53,274 nucleotides of DNA, taken from positions 1-53,274 of the forward strand of contig CALFUK010000074.1 in NCBI GenBank assembly GCA_937929945.1. Direction: 5' to 3'. The DNA is from an uncultured Saprospiraceae bacterium (lineage in GTDB: Bacteria; Bacteroidota; Bacteroidia; Chitinophagales; Saprospiraceae). Both the position numbers and the translations under genes were made by a program. Below, one piece after another: positions 1-8,768 of the stretch; the stretch's first letter is position 1; each line of letters begins with the position of its first letter. The notes under the pieces were generated by a model. The model saw only the letters and a list, made by a program, of their open reading frames with translations, did not search any database and had not been told where the DNA came from.

Positions 1-2060
1 CCATTAGCATCGAGTTTGAGCCATTTGATACCAGAGAAAGAGAGATTCAGGTCTAAGCCATAGTCATCACCTGTACCGACATTCTCAGGACGTCTGATGG
101 TGGTGCCATCATCATTGAGTCGCTGGATGCGCTGGATATTATTGGTGGTATGACGATAGAATAAAGAGCTGCTCAGTGTGAAGCTATCCCAGTATTTGAT
201 ATTGCCGATCTCGTATGAATCGGTGAATTCTGGATCCAGATTGGGATTACCGCCAAAGAGGTTGATGCGATCACTCAGCGTAAAGAATGGATTCAAGAAC
301 CAAAAGCGTGGTCGATTGATCCGCCGGGAGTAACTGATCTGCATGGCGTTGCCCTCTGCCAGTTGATAGTTTAGGTGAGCACTCGGAAATAAGTTGAAGT
401 AGTCACGAGCATTAATATTATTGCTGTTAGATTCCGTCGTGGTGACATCTGAGTATTCTGCTCTTACACCCAGCTGGTAGCTGAACTTGCCAAGCTTATT
501 ACCATACGTACCGTATGCCGCATGAATGTTTTCATCATAGGCGAACTCATTGTCAAAGAGCTGATTATTCAGAAAGAGAGGCGAAAAGATGCCACCCATC
601 TCTTCTTCGACTAAGTAGTCATTGCCTATATCTCTGATTGAGCTTCTGATACCCAGTTCATACTTATGATCTTTGCCTAAGGGCTTAGCGTAATCTACTT
701 GAAACAGCCAGGTCGATTCGCTTTCATCATTGTTAGACCGCTGATTGAGGCTATTGAAACTCGGCTCTCCAGCGGGAGTAAAGGTCTCTTCGAAGATGGA
801 ACTTTCGCCCTCTCTCTGATCCCGATATTGGACGGACGCATTCAGATTATGATCTCTGGATGAGAAGGTCTTTCTGAAGTTAAGGCTGTACTGCAGATTA
901 GTCTCATCTTCGAGTTCGGTATCAGTCCTGACGGTGTTATTTAGAAAGTCTGGCTGTATTGAGGATACCATACGCTGCAGAGAGTCGTACTGTATCGTAC
1001 TCAGATTATTATCATCGCCAATACGATAGGTCAGTGATCCAGTGAGCTGGGTCTTATCATTGAAGAAGTAGTCAGCACCAAACCGGAGACTATTCGACAG
1101 GCCCGCTCGATTACGTGTTCTTCTGGAGTCCAGTATTTCTACCAGGTCACCTATGGTTCTCTCTTGGTATGTGAATCCGCTTCCTGGTCCAGTCCTGTGA
1201 CGTATGGAGTAATTCGCAAACCAGTTCAGATTACCTTTGCGATAGTTGATATTAGCACCAAATCCTTCTTGCTCTGGATATCCCACGGTGGCGTCAAACG
1301 AACCATTGAATCCACTGCCAGTATCTTTCTTGAGTACAATATTGATAATACCCGCCATGCCTTCTGCCTCGTATCTCGCAGAGGGATTGGTTACCACCTC
1401 TACTTTGTCAATCATGTTAGCGGGTAGGTTTTTCAGCCCATTAGTATTCCCGATGCCGATGAGACTGGAAGGTCTCCCGTCGACTAAGATTCTGACACCT
1501 TCGCTCCCTCTGAGGCTGACATTACCCTCGATGTCTACAGTGACTGAGGGGACATTATCCAGGATGTCTTCGGCAGACCCGCCTTGGTTAGCTAAGTCCT
1601 TACCTACATTAAATACCTTCTTATCCAGCGAAAACTGGGTCTCACTTTTCTCTGCTCTGATCTCTACGGCGTCCAGCTGGGTGCTGTTGATCGACATGTT
1701 GATTTTACCCAGATCTATTTTTCGATTGCCTGACTTGATGAGTTCTCGATCAAATGGGACATCTATGGTCAGTGTTTTATATGAGATATACTCTATGACC
1801 GCATACATGGGCCCGGGCTTGATATCCACGGTAAATGCACCATCTGCATCTGTCAGCCCACCTCCGACTAAGGAAGAATCCCTCTTGCTAAATACAGAGA
1901 TCGTAGCGAATTCTAATCCTTGGTTAGAATTGGCATCTGTGAGCTGCCCGACGAGGGTCAAGGCCATTTTCTGCCCTCTACCTTGTCCTCCTCTACGCTG
2001 ACCATGTAGTAGGGTCAAAAGGCATAGTGATAAAATAACTGCGATGTATAGCTTTTTCAT
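1..2060 (-). CDS. TonB-dependent-receptor-like outer membrane beta-barrel protein (3' end cut by window)
   Basis: The reading frame is open from an ATG at 2060 to the window edge, giving about 686 residues without a stop, so the C-terminus is missing. It starts with a signal peptide (MKKLYIAVILSLCLL...HGQ). A carboxypeptidase-regulatory-like beta domain follows (about residues 33-110), then a TonB plug-like domain with GGSAEDILDNVPSV and RGSEGVRILVDGRPS, and then a long beta-barrel with alternating aromatic strands. This order is that of the outer-membrane beta-barrel family OMP_b-brl_3, common in Bacteroidota; members of the wider TonB superfamily import ligands or anchor surface complexes. 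No SusD partner is visible downstream inside the window, so the substrate cannot be inferred. It is transcribed leftwards. Confidence 0.88.
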   Translation of the reverse strand, partial: MKKLYIAVILSLCLLTLLHGQRRGGQGRGQKMALTLVGQLTDANSNQGLEFATISVFSKRDSSLVGGGLTDADGAFTVDIKPGPMYAVIEYISYKTLTIDVPFDRELIKSGNRKIDLGKINMSINSTQLDAVEIRAEKSETQFSLDKKVFNVGKDLANQGGSAEDILDNVPSVTVDIEGNVSLRGSEGVRILVDGRPSSLIGIGNTNGLKNLPANMIDKVEVVTNPSARYEAEGMAGIINIVLKKDTGSGFNGSFDATVGYPEQEGFGANINYRKGNLNWFANYSIRHRTGPGSGFTYQERTIGDLVEILDSRRTRNRAGLSNSLRFGADYFFNDKTQLTGSLTYRIGDDNNLSTIQYDSLQRMVSSIQPDFLNNTVRTDTELEDETNLQYSLNFRKTFSSRDHNLNASVQYRDQREGESSIFEETFTPAGEPSFNSLNQRSNNDESESTWLFQVDYAKPLGKDHKYELGIRSSIRDIGNDYLVEEEMGGIFSPLFLNNQLFDNEFAYDENIHAAYGTYGNKLGKFSYQLGVRAEYSDVTTTESNSNNINARDYFNLFPSAHLNYQLAEGNAMQISYSRRINRPRFWFLNPFFTLSDRINLFGGNPNLDPEFTDSYEIGNIKYWDSFTLSSSLFYRHTTNNIQRIQRLNDDGTTIRRPENVGTGDDYGLDLNLSFSGIKWLKLDAN

Positions 2061-2190
2061 ACCATGTAAGACCACGAGATCGATAGAAAGTTTAATTTCG
2101 GTAGTAATAATTTGTTTAGCTGCTACGTAATTTATCTAACTATCCTAATTACAAGCTTATTCTTCAGTCGATGAGGCAAATATGAAAAGC

Positions 2191-3099
2191 TTATTTATTT
2201 GCTGGTGGCGCAGATTGCTCTATGTATGCTATGCCATTATGATTTTCTATTATTTTTACCGCAAGTGTATTTGAGAAAGTGTGCATGAATGCATGATGTG
2301 TAGTGAAGACCGCATCTTGAAGATCTTGATCGTCCTCAAGATCAGTGATATTCAGACCTATATTTTCACACTCTTGTTTAGAAATATGTCGAGCATGTGA
2401 TTTCTGGACAGTATGATTCGCAAATGTTTCAATAATTCGATTTACCTTATCTTCATCTCCGCCACACATATTATTTTTAAGCCATTCGAACACCATTTTT
2501 TCTGACCAATCAATAGCTTGTTGGCAGGCCAATAAGAAAGTAGGATGATATTTACTAATTATTACTTGCCATAATGATGCGGCATGAGGATTTGCTTTAA
2601 TGTCGTTTTTAGCTTGCTCGAATTCATTAAGGACGGCCTGACAGGCTAATCCTCCCATTTGAGGATCAATAGGCCCAAGATTAGAATGTTTCCCCATTAC
2701 TATTTCCTTTGATGCAAAAGCAATCATAGTGCCAGCTGACATGGAGATCTGAGGAACGATTACTCTAATATCTTTATCAAACATAGCATAGAGGTAATCG
2801 ACTAAAGATTCTGTAGCTGCTATGTCACCTCCAGGTGTGTGTAGTATTAGATCTAAGCCTCTTGATCTATCTAACTTATTGATTGTGAGCATAAAACCAG
2901 ATTTATCTTTATCATTAACTGCTGTGTCAGCAGCCCCTGGCTTTTGCAGCCAACCTGAATAGTATGCTATGATGTTTCGACCAGTAATTGAAGAAATTCG
3001 ATTCAAATATTTCCTTCGAACTGTGTCTAAAGGGTTTATATGAGGATGATTTTTCTTTTCTTGGTGGATTTCAAGAATAACTTCATTCCAATTCGGCAT
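2191..3099 (-). CDS. SDH_sah/ClpP-fold serine protease-like protein
   Basis: This 302-aa protein resembles the SDH_sah family (serine dehydrogenase proteinase), which has the ClpP/crotonase fold and is related to SppA-type signal peptide peptidases. The oxyanion-type glycine loop HTPGGD lies at 87-92, the likely nucleophile is S121 in ISMSAGT, and the second conserved block is HSNLGPIDPQ at 138-147. No signal peptide or clear membrane segment is visible, so it may be cytosolic or peripherally attached. It lies 6 bp after a 70-aa gene on the same strand and is probably co-transcribed with it. The pair looks more A/T-rich than the surrounding genes, which could mean transfer (by eye, not computed). 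The protein substrate is unknown. Confidence 0.75.
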   Translation of the reverse strand: MPNWNEVILEIHQEKKNHPHINPLDTVRRKYLNRISSITGRNIIAYYSGWLQKPGAADTAVNDKDKSGFMLTINKLDRSRGLDLILHTPGGDIAATESLVDYLYAMFDKDIRVIVPQISMSAGTMIAFASKEIVMGKHSNLGPIDPQMGGLACQAVLNEFEQAKNDIKANPHAASLWQVIISKYHPTFLLACQQAIDWSEKMVFEWLKNNMCGGDEDKVNRIIETFANHTVQKSHARHISKQECENIGLNITDLEDDQDLQDAVFTTHHAFMHTFSNTLAVKIIENHNGIAYIEQSAPPANK

Positions 3100-3105
3100 T
3101 TTACT

Positions 3106-3318
3106 CTATAGGTCTTTTATCAATGTAGTTTCTCCTAAAGTAGTAACAATAGAGTATCCCGAATCATACATTGAAAATTTCTCAAAATAATCACCACTTT
3201 TGGTCCACTCTACATTCACAACTACAGATGAAGGTAAATCATGCTGGAAAATGTCATAATACCTTTTTTCGGTATTGTTGCTTTTTGTTAAAGTCCTGAT
3301 TTTGCTGTCTTGTCCCAT
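3106..3318 (-). CDS. Small hypothetical protein upstream of SDH_sah-like protease
   Basis: A 70-aa protein with an ATG start, ending 6 bp before the protease gene and reading in the same direction. It has no signal peptide, no membrane segment and no motif I recognise. The composition is mixed polar and aromatic, with a central VVVNVEWTKSGDYFEKF segment suggestive of beta strands. Its placement as the first gene of a two-gene unit suggests a partner or regulator of the protease, but this rests only on position. Confidence 0.55.
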   Translation of the reverse strand: MGQDSKIRTLTKSNNTEKRYYDIFQHDLPSSVVVNVEWTKSGDYFEKFSMYDSGYSIVTTLGETTLIKDL

Positions 3319-3460
3319 ACACTAAAATTAAAATAATATCAATAAACTTTATAGTCTGTAACATCCAAAGATTAAAGTTTAGTTCAGTCTTAGCCTTCGA
3401 TTAGATAAAGAGCCATAAATAATAGTAAAATTACGGATATAGTTCTATTGTGTTTGAGTG

Positions 3461-3485
3461 AAAAAGGGCACTCCGAAAAGTGCCC
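3461..3485 (-). terminator. Rho-independent terminator after the S74-domain gene
   Basis: On the minus strand a perfect 7-bp stem, GGGCACT/AGTGCCC, with a 6-nt loop is followed directly by a T run. It lies about 65 nt downstream of the S74-domain stop and ends that transcript before the small-ORF/protease unit. Confidence 0.8.
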
Positions 3486-3548
3486 ATATCAAAACTATCC
3501 GTATGAGAAACGCTCAATAAGCTATAATTGAGGCTGTTTAAAGAGGTT

Positions 3549-4175
3549 TTACTTGTTGCTGATCGCTTGCTTTAAAGCTTCGATCTCTGCCTGTTGCATT
3601 TTAAGTGCGTCCACCAGGTATGGAATGAGTCTGATGTAGTCGACTGACTTTACATCGGTCTCTGCATCGGTGTGGACCAGCTCTGGAAAGACTGATTCTA
3701 CTTCTTGTGCGAGAAACCCAACATCTTGCAGTTTTGATTGATTCCATCTATAGGTCACGGGTCTGAGATCGAGGACTCGGTTCGCAGTTCTTGTCAGAGG
3801 TCTGACACTATTTTTAAGTGATTGGTCTGAATACATCAGGTAGGCATTAGCGATAGTGGATGATCCGTCCCCCGCAGCACCGACATAGAGTCTTGGTCCA
3901 GGACCATTGACTTTCTCTCCCACGTAGAGGTTAGAGCCATTATGGCGTAAGTTATTAGACAGGCCGCCAGGGGTCACCAGATCAAAGAAAAGATTTCCTG
4001 CCTTATGGTAGACAGTATAGGTGAAGGGGTCGAAGGTGCCAGTCTGGTCTCTGAAGGTCACTCGACCATTGTTGCTGTCGACCAAAATTTCTCCATCTGA
4101 GCAGATTTGTTGTGCGGAGAGCTGATTCCAGCTGCAGGCCATGCTGATGCATATGATGGTGTATAGTATTTTCAT
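3549..4175 (-). CDS. Exported protein with C-terminal endosialidase-chaperone (peptidase S74/ICA) domain
   Basis: A 208-aa protein with an N-terminal signal peptide (MKILYTIICISMACSWNQLSA) and a short beta-rich region (about 25-112). It ends in an S74/intramolecular chaperone domain: YSDQSLKNSV at 115-124, then LDLRPVTYRW, GFLAQEVESVFPELV and VDYIRLIPYLVDALK, ending in a short helical coil. In phage tailspikes this domain trimerises, helps folding and cuts itself off using a Ser/Lys pair; S116 and K121 sit where that pair is expected, so self-cleavage is possible. Free-standing exported copies are common in Bacteroidota. No phage genes surround it, so a prophage origin is not supported. Confidence 0.8.
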   Translation of the reverse strand: MKILYTIICISMACSWNQLSAQQICSDGEILVDSNNGRVTFRDQTGTFDPFTYTVYHKAGNLFFDLVTPGGLSNNLRHNGSNLYVGEKVNGPGPRLYVGAAGDGSSTIANAYLMYSDQSLKNSVRPLTRTANRVLDLRPVTYRWNQSKLQDVGFLAQEVESVFPELVHTDAETDVKSVDYIRLIPYLVDALKMQQAEIEALKQAISNK

Positions 4176-4487
4176 GAGTCTATTAATTTTTTAAATAAAT
4201 GGTTTGATTTTTCAGAGCTAAGAAGGTCCACAGAGTGAATACCCTTACGAAAGCGTTAATAAATACATAAGAGTATTGTGCTATGTGTTGATCACGACAT
4301 TACTCAGTCGCCAATCCTGAATAAGGAGGGGTTAAAGTGATAAAATATAGGGTTTAGCCTATAGAGATTGGTTGTAATTGCCTATAGTTTTGAGCGACGA
4401 CTGGTTTTATTGTTGACATCCAAGCCTTCACAATGAACCTTTAGCTGATTTTATCATTACTCAAATTTGAATCTAAAACAATTAATT
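4176..4487. other. Divergent intergenic region (312 nt)
   Basis: This non-coding stretch separates the S74-domain gene (-) from the DUF2911 gene (+), so it must hold both promoters. An 8-bp direct repeat GCCTATAG occurs twice, near 4357 and 4380, and could be an operator. An A/T-rich stretch precedes the DUF2911 start. I see no RNA gene or small ORF that can be supported. Confidence 0.4.
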
Positions 4488-5006
4488 ATGAAAGCAATAA
4501 TCAAATCATTCTTGTTCGCTGCCCTAGCACTCACGGCTACTGTAGCCATCAGCCAGGATAAGCCTAAGAGCCCACCGATGACGATGTCAGAAAGCTTCGC
4601 TGGAGTGGATGTGACCATCGATTACAATGCACCATCTGCTCGTGGTAGAAAGCTGTGGGGTGGCCTCGTACCTTATGGTAAGGTCTGGAGAACAGGCGCT
4701 AATGGAGCTACTAAAATGACCGTATCCTCTGATGTAGAGGTGGAAGGACAAATGCTGAAAGCAGGGACTTATTCTGTTTTTACCATTCCATCTGAAGAAA
4801 GCTGGACGGTCATCTTTAATAAGGTAGCTGACCAGTGGGGTACTGGTAAATACGCTGAATCAGAAGATGCGCTCAGAGTCGAAGTGACACCAGTGATGGC
4901 TGATGAGAGCACTGAGGTCATGACATTTATGAAAGCAGATGATTCTACCATTCATTTTGCTTGGGGTAAGTTGAAGTTGCCAATTAACGTTGGTCCAGTA
5001 AAATAA
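4488..5006 (+). CDS. DUF2911 domain exported protein
   Basis: I choose the ATG at 4488 over an in-frame TTG at 4467, because it gives a clean signal peptide (MKAIIKSFLFAALALTATVAISQ) and is preceded by an A/T-rich start region typical of Bacteroidota. The mature part matches the DUF2911 family: RGRKLWGGLVPYGKVWRTGAN, then a KAGTYSVFTIP strand, WTVIFNK and WGTGKY. The whole 172-aa protein is one domain, as is usual. The function of the family is unknown; the protein is likely periplasmic. It is a single-gene unit closed by a strong terminator. Confidence 0.88.
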   Translation: MKAIIKSFLFAALALTATVAISQDKPKSPPMTMSESFAGVDVTIDYNAPSARGRKLWGGLVPYGKVWRTGANGATKMTVSSDVEVEGQMLKAGTYSVFTIPSEESWTVIFNKVADQWGTGKYAESEDALRVEVTPVMADESTEVMTFMKADDSTIHFAWGKLKLPINVGPVK

Positions 5007-5043
5007 GCTGGAGACATATGACAAAGCCTCTGCAGAGGCATAG

Positions 5044-5097
5044 CGGTGTTGCTGTATCTGAGATTTTCTTCTCGTCTACAGCAGCACCGTTTTTATT
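5044..5097 (+). terminator. Rho-independent terminator after the DUF2911 gene
   Basis: A 13-bp stem (CGGTGTTGCTGTA with TACAGCAGCACCG, one T-G pair) with a 20-nt loop is followed by a T-rich tail. It lies between two convergent genes; the T run is on the plus strand, and its tail reaches the stop codon of the BrkB gene. Confidence 0.85.
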
Positions 5098-6040
5098 TTA
5101 GCTGATGAGTAGCCGATTTTCTTAGATCTCGGTTGACGGCGATACTGGCATTCAGCTCAAAACCAATGAGTAGTATAAATGCATTGATCTGCAGCCATAC
5201 CAGTACAACGATCAAGGCCCCGATCGAACCATATATTTCATTGTATCTGCCAAAATTATTCACAAAATAGCTGAAGATGACGGAGCTAAAGATGGATAGG
5301 AATGTAGCTAAGGTAGCTCCTGGACTCAGCAGTCTGATCTTTCTCAGCATGGAGGGGCCATAGCGATATATGGAGGTGATCACACTATAGAAAAGGATGA
5401 ATACGACAATCCATCGCAAGACTAAAAAGGTGTACTCTGAGGCAGCACTCAGGGAGAATGTATCCACGACAAACTGCAGCAGCTGTCGACCCAATACGAT
5501 CAAACCAATCGAGATAGTCAAAAGCACAAATAAGAGGATGGTCAGCCCCAGCGCAATAGCACGATGCTTGATAAATGATCGACTCTTAAATGTGGTATTG
5601 TACGACTTATCGAAGCCCTCCATGAGCTTGGACATCCCGTTAGATGAGAAGTATAAGGCTAAGAAAAAACCAATACTGAGCAAGCCAAAATTACCTTCTT
5701 GCTCGATGCCTCCGATCAGCTCAAATATATACGACTCAGCACTATCGGGGAGAATTCCCCTGATGGATTCTCGCGCGAGTATGATGTAGTTAGTCCCCAG
5801 TGGTGTGCTGGCGATGATCGGTAGGATGAAGATGATGAACGGGAAAATAGACAAGAAGAAATTGAAGGCGACGGCGTCGGCTCTGGTCGTAATACTATCC
5901 TTGCGCAATTCTTCAAAAATGAATTTGATAATATAGAATATCGGTACCTGATCAAAACCTGGAAAGGCGTGATTTTTAGACCAGACAATGATATTACTCA
6001 CCACTGGAAGATTAAAAATACGGTCGCTCAGTTTAGCCAA
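5093..6040 (-). CDS. YihY/BrkB-family inner membrane protein
   Basis: A 315-aa multi-pass membrane protein. Hallmarks of the YihY/virulence-factor BrkB family are the DSITTRADAVAFNFFLSIFPFIIFILP first membrane region (its pieces lie at about 48-80), the FSSNGMSKLMEGFDKSYN loop and the C-terminal YGSIGALIVVLVWLQINAFILLIGFELNA segment. About six TM helices are visible. Family members are of uncertain function (once named RNase BN wrongly); transport or envelope roles have been proposed. The only plausible start is a TTG at 6040, which overlaps the 3' end of the thioesterase gene by 8 bp, suggesting translational coupling. It is the last gene of the arginine deiminase operon. Confidence 0.88.
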   Translation of the reverse strand: MAKLSDRIFNLPVVSNIIVWSKNHAFPGFDQVPIFYIIKFIFEELRKDSITTRADAVAFNFFLSIFPFIIFILPIIASTPLGTNYIILARESIRGILPDSAESYIFELIGGIEQEGNFGLLSIGFFLALYFSSNGMSKLMEGFDKSYNTTFKSRSFIKHRAIALGLTILLFVLLTISIGLIVLGRQLLQFVVDTFSLSAASEYTFLVLRWIVVFILFYSVITSIYRYGPSMLRKIRLLSPGATLATFLSIFSSVIFSYFVNNFGRYNEIYGSIGALIVVLVWLQINAFILLIGFELNASIAVNRDLRKSATHQLK

Positions 6041-6443
6041 AGTAGGGCTTCAGTTTTTTAGTTAGCACATCGGGCGAGGAGATCCTCTTTTGGGTATTCA
6101 TATCGATAAAAAATAATTTTACTTGTCCTTTGTTCAGAAGTTCGTTCTGCTGATTCAGGATGCGATGGTGGAAAGTGATCATCTTAGTCGGGATGTCCAC
6201 CAGACTGGTCTCTATGGTCAAGAGCTGGTCATAGAGGGCAGGCCGGAGGTACTTGCACTCCAGATGCATGACAGGCATCATGATCTTCAGTTCTTGCTCA
6301 AACTGCTGATAGGTCAGTCCAGATGATCGGAGCATCTCAGCTCTGCCTATCTCATAGAGCCTAGCGTAGTGCCCGTAGTACATGTAGCCCATCTGATCAG
6401 TGTCACCATAGGTCACTCGATATGTCGTCTGGTGTCTGTGCAT
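6033..6443 (-). CDS. Acyl-CoA thioesterase, 4HBT/YbgC-like hot-dog fold
   Basis: A 136-aa single-domain hot-dog protein. The N-terminal YGDTDQMGYMYYGHYARLYE block (12-31) is the 4-hydroxybenzoyl-CoA thioesterase/YbgC signature; D16 is the likely catalytic acid, followed by the long helix EIGRAEMLRSSGL. It probably hydrolyses acyl-CoA thioesters in the cytosol; the chain length cannot be predicted. It starts 6 bp after the arginine deiminase stop and overlaps the next gene by 8 bp, so the three genes form one operon. Confidence 0.85.
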   Translation of the reverse strand: MHRHQTTYRVTYGDTDQMGYMYYGHYARLYEIGRAEMLRSSGLTYQQFEQELKIMMPVMHLECKYLRPALYDQLLTIETSLVDIPTKMITFHHRILNQQNELLNKGQVKLFFIDMNTQKRISSPDVLTKKLKPYFG

Positions 6444-6449
6444 GCAGGC

Positions 6450-7706
6450 TTAGATTGATTTGGATCTATTGATCGGACAGGTCATACAGTGTGATCCGCC
6501 CCTTGCTCTGGACAGTTCGCCAGAAGGTATTGTGATGATCGTCTTTTCTAATCCTTGAGCGAATGTTTTATCTATGTCAGCCTGTTTGATGAGGTCCTTA
6601 GCACTCATGATCTCATAGCCTTGCGCCTTCAGCGCTATTTCAGTCTTGAGATTTCTGTCATAGGCTATGGCTACGCCTGGCTTGACAGCTACGAGATTAC
6701 ATCCATCTGTCCACTGCTCTCGTTCTTGGTAAGGTGATTCTCCATTACCTGAGAAAATGAATTTCATGGCGGGATTAATCTCTTCTAAGACAAAGTCTTT
6801 GATTGATGGGTAAAAGCCTGTCTTGCCTTCGGACCGGTGTACCTCTATGGTAGAGCTCATACCCTCATATACGATAGGCTTGAAGCAGATGATGGCATCA
6901 CTATCGAGTCGTGTGAAGAGCGTGTCAATGTGCATATAGGAGCGATCAGTGGGTATCTTCACCTGTACGACATTTTTAGTGAGGCCCAGCTCAAAGAACT
7001 TTTCTTTGATACTGTGGAAAGCATGAGCAGTCGTTCTTTCGCTACATCCGACTAAGAAGTAATCCTCAGAGAGCATCATCAGATCTCCACCTTCGATGGA
7101 TACGATCTCACCTTTATTTGATGGTGGAAATTTATTGACGTCATTGAGGTTAATCAATTTATCACGCATATCAGCGAAGCGCTCATGCCCACGAAATACG
7201 AATTGGGTAAGCATATTTTCACGATATCGCGCTTTCTTAGCAGCCTTAGCGAGTATGACGTGGTCCTTGATGACTGTGGCTATGTCTCTGGTAAAAATGA
7301 AATTAGGAATGGGGTCAAAGTAGATGTGATCATTTTGATCATCATAGCCAGTGATCAGTAGGTTTTTCAGCTTTGCTGGCTCGAGATTGATCAGTCGGTC
7401 TTTATATGAGGATGGAAGTCCTTCGTGTAGGATGATGCTATCCAGTAAGGCATCAGTCAGGTCCTTTTGCTGCTCTATGGTCTCTTGGATCAGATCTTCT
7501 ATCTCTAAGACTTCTCGCTCCGGTACGAAGGCTTCTATTACTTGTTGAAAGGTGTGATGCTCATCTCGCATAGCTGGTAGATGTACGATGTCATCAAAGA
7601 GCAGATCATCGGATCGCTTCGGTGATATGCGCGAGATTCCCATGTCAGGATTATGAACAATCACAGAGTTCAGCTGGTTAATTTCACTGTCTACATATAT
7701 GGCCAT
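6450..7706 (-). CDS. arcA: Arginine deiminase
   Basis: A 418-aa protein of the guanidine-group-modifying (pentein) fold, the usual length for arginine deiminase, which turns L-arginine into citrulline and ammonia. All catalytic residues known from the Pseudomonas enzyme have a counterpart: D141 in IFTRD, E205 in EGGDLMML, H259 and D261 in MHIDTLF, and nucleophile C407 in GGSHCMTCPI. No ornithine carbamoyltransferase or carbamate kinase gene is next to it, so the complete ATP-yielding ADI pathway is not shown here. It is the first gene of an operon with a thioesterase and a BrkB-family protein and is divergent from the PspA-like operon. Confidence 0.88.
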   Translation of the reverse strand: MAIYVDSEINQLNSVIVHNPDMGISRISPKRSDDLLFDDIVHLPAMRDEHHTFQQVIEAFVPEREVLEIEDLIQETIEQQKDLTDALLDSIILHEGLPSSYKDRLINLEPAKLKNLLITGYDDQNDHIYFDPIPNFIFTRDIATVIKDHVILAKAAKKARYRENMLTQFVFRGHERFADMRDKLINLNDVNKFPPSNKGEIVSIEGGDLMMLSEDYFLVGCSERTTAHAFHSIKEKFFELGLTKNVVQVKIPTDRSYMHIDTLFTRLDSDAIICFKPIVYEGMSSTIEVHRSEGKTGFYPSIKDFVLEEINPAMKFIFSGNGESPYQEREQWTDGCNLVAVKPGVAIAYDRNLKTEIALKAQGYEIMSAKDLIKQADIDKTFAQGLEKTIITIPSGELSRARGGSHCMTCPINRSKSI

Positions 7707-7876
7707 TCTACTTGTTTTATTTGGCTGACAAGATAGAGATAATGATGATACTGATAATGAATTGTTCTAAGTTTCGCTTATGCCTCTAAATTCGTTAAAT
7801 TGCCGAATGATAGCTTAATCTGAGACACTAACATAGTGGATCAGCTTACGCTCATGGATCGAAGGAAATACACATT

Positions 7877-8572
7877 ATGCTTAAAAAACTAAAATCGCTA
7901 TTCATCGTAGAGGATAAATCCGCGAAGAGCACGGAGAATGTGGACGAAATGACCGAAGCTGCTGCGGATCAAGTACAGCAAGAGCAAACAGCTAATGATG
8001 ATGGAATGGTCAACTCTGTCTCTGCTCCATCAACGAAACCAAGCGCACCATCTGGCAAGGTAAGCCCAAAATTTGTCGACGTATTACTGAAAGCCATCGA
8101 AGCTAATAATTTAGAAGGATTCGACTATCTCGAGTTCAAACAGAGCTTGCAGAATCTCAGTGCGATGGATATGGATGAACAGACTAAGTATCAATCAGCA
8201 TTTGCGATGGCTAAAACCATGGGCGTCACTCCATCTAAACTGGTCAATTCTGCCCAGCACTATATCAACGTACTCAAGAAAGAAGAAAATAAATTCTCTG
8301 ATGCGCTAAAGAATCAGAAGCAGAAGCAAGTGGTCAATCGAGAACAAGGCATCACACAATTAGAGGAGATGATCGTCAAGAAGCAGCAGATGATCGAGAA
8401 ACTGCAGCAGGAAATCGAAGCTGACAAACAAAAACTTGACAAGCAGAAAACAGCTATCAATGAGTCCGTGGCTAAGGTGCAAGCGACCCAGGACGGATTC
8501 ATCAATGCATATCACAGTGTACTGGGGCAGATCCAAAAGGATATTGAAAAAATGAACACTTATCTGGAGTAA
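7877..8572 (+). CDS. Hypothetical coiled-coil protein, first gene of the PspA-like/ABC operon
   Basis: A 231-aa protein with no signal peptide or membrane segment, so it is likely cytosolic. Residues 1-65 are low-complexity and rich in S, E, Q and A. About 65-135 form a small helical domain with alternating hydrophobics (FVDVLLKAIEANNLEGFDYLEFKQSL is its start). About 140-205 form a strong coiled coil rich in K, Q and E, ending in a helical tail. I do not recognise the family. The next gene begins 1 nt after its stop, and the PspA-like gene follows, so it is probably a soluble partner or adaptor of that membrane protein. Confidence 0.8.
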   Translation: MLKKLKSLFIVEDKSAKSTENVDEMTEAAADQVQQEQTANDDGMVNSVSAPSTKPSAPSGKVSPKFVDVLLKAIEANNLEGFDYLEFKQSLQNLSAMDMDEQTKYQSAFAMAKTMGVTPSKLVNSAQHYINVLKKEENKFSDALKNQKQKQVVNREQGITQLEEMIVKKQQMIEKLQQEIEADKQKLDKQKTAINESVAKVQATQDGFINAYHSVLGQIQKDIEKMNTYLE

Positions 8573-8573
8573 G

Positions 8574-8768
8574 ATGCCACTTAGAAATCTGATCTCTATT
8601 ATCTTAGTTATTACAATTATCACCCTTGCTACGCTGAGATTAATGGAAGCCTTGCCAATATGGAATAATTCATATTTCAAGGGAGTTATTTTAATCGTAT
8701 TCCTGTTTTTGGGAATTATTTTAGTGTATTCTGCTATTAAAAAACTGAAAAAGAAGAAGTATGGCTGA
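8574..8768 (+). CDS. Small two-TM membrane protein
   Basis: A 64-aa protein made almost entirely of two membrane segments (about 6-24 and 35-54) joined by a short loop, with a lysine-rich C-terminal end (KKLKKKKYG) that should stay in the cytosol. Its ATG lies 1 nt after the upstream stop, and its last 8 bp overlap the start of the PspA-like gene (ATGGCTGA), a layout that fits translational coupling. It resembles no family I can name; small membrane proteins next to PspA-type genes (PspB, PspC, LiaI-like) often regulate or anchor them. Confidence 0.72.
   Translation: MPLRNLISIILVITIITLATLRLMEALPIWNNSYFKGVILIVFLFLGIILVYSAIKKLKKKKYG

Noticed and set aside
1164-2001. Plus-strand open frames of 87 and 251 aa
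   Set aside because: They lie antisense to the receptor gene, which has a signal peptide and clear domains; their translations are low-complexity S/P/L-rich.
3549-4175. Prophage remnant (tail fibre gene)
   Set aside because: The S74-domain protein has a signal peptide and no phage structural, integrase or lysis genes are nearby.
4467-4487. Upstream TTG start for the DUF2911 gene
   Set aside because: The extension places extra residues before an otherwise perfect signal peptide; the ATG at 4488 is the better start.
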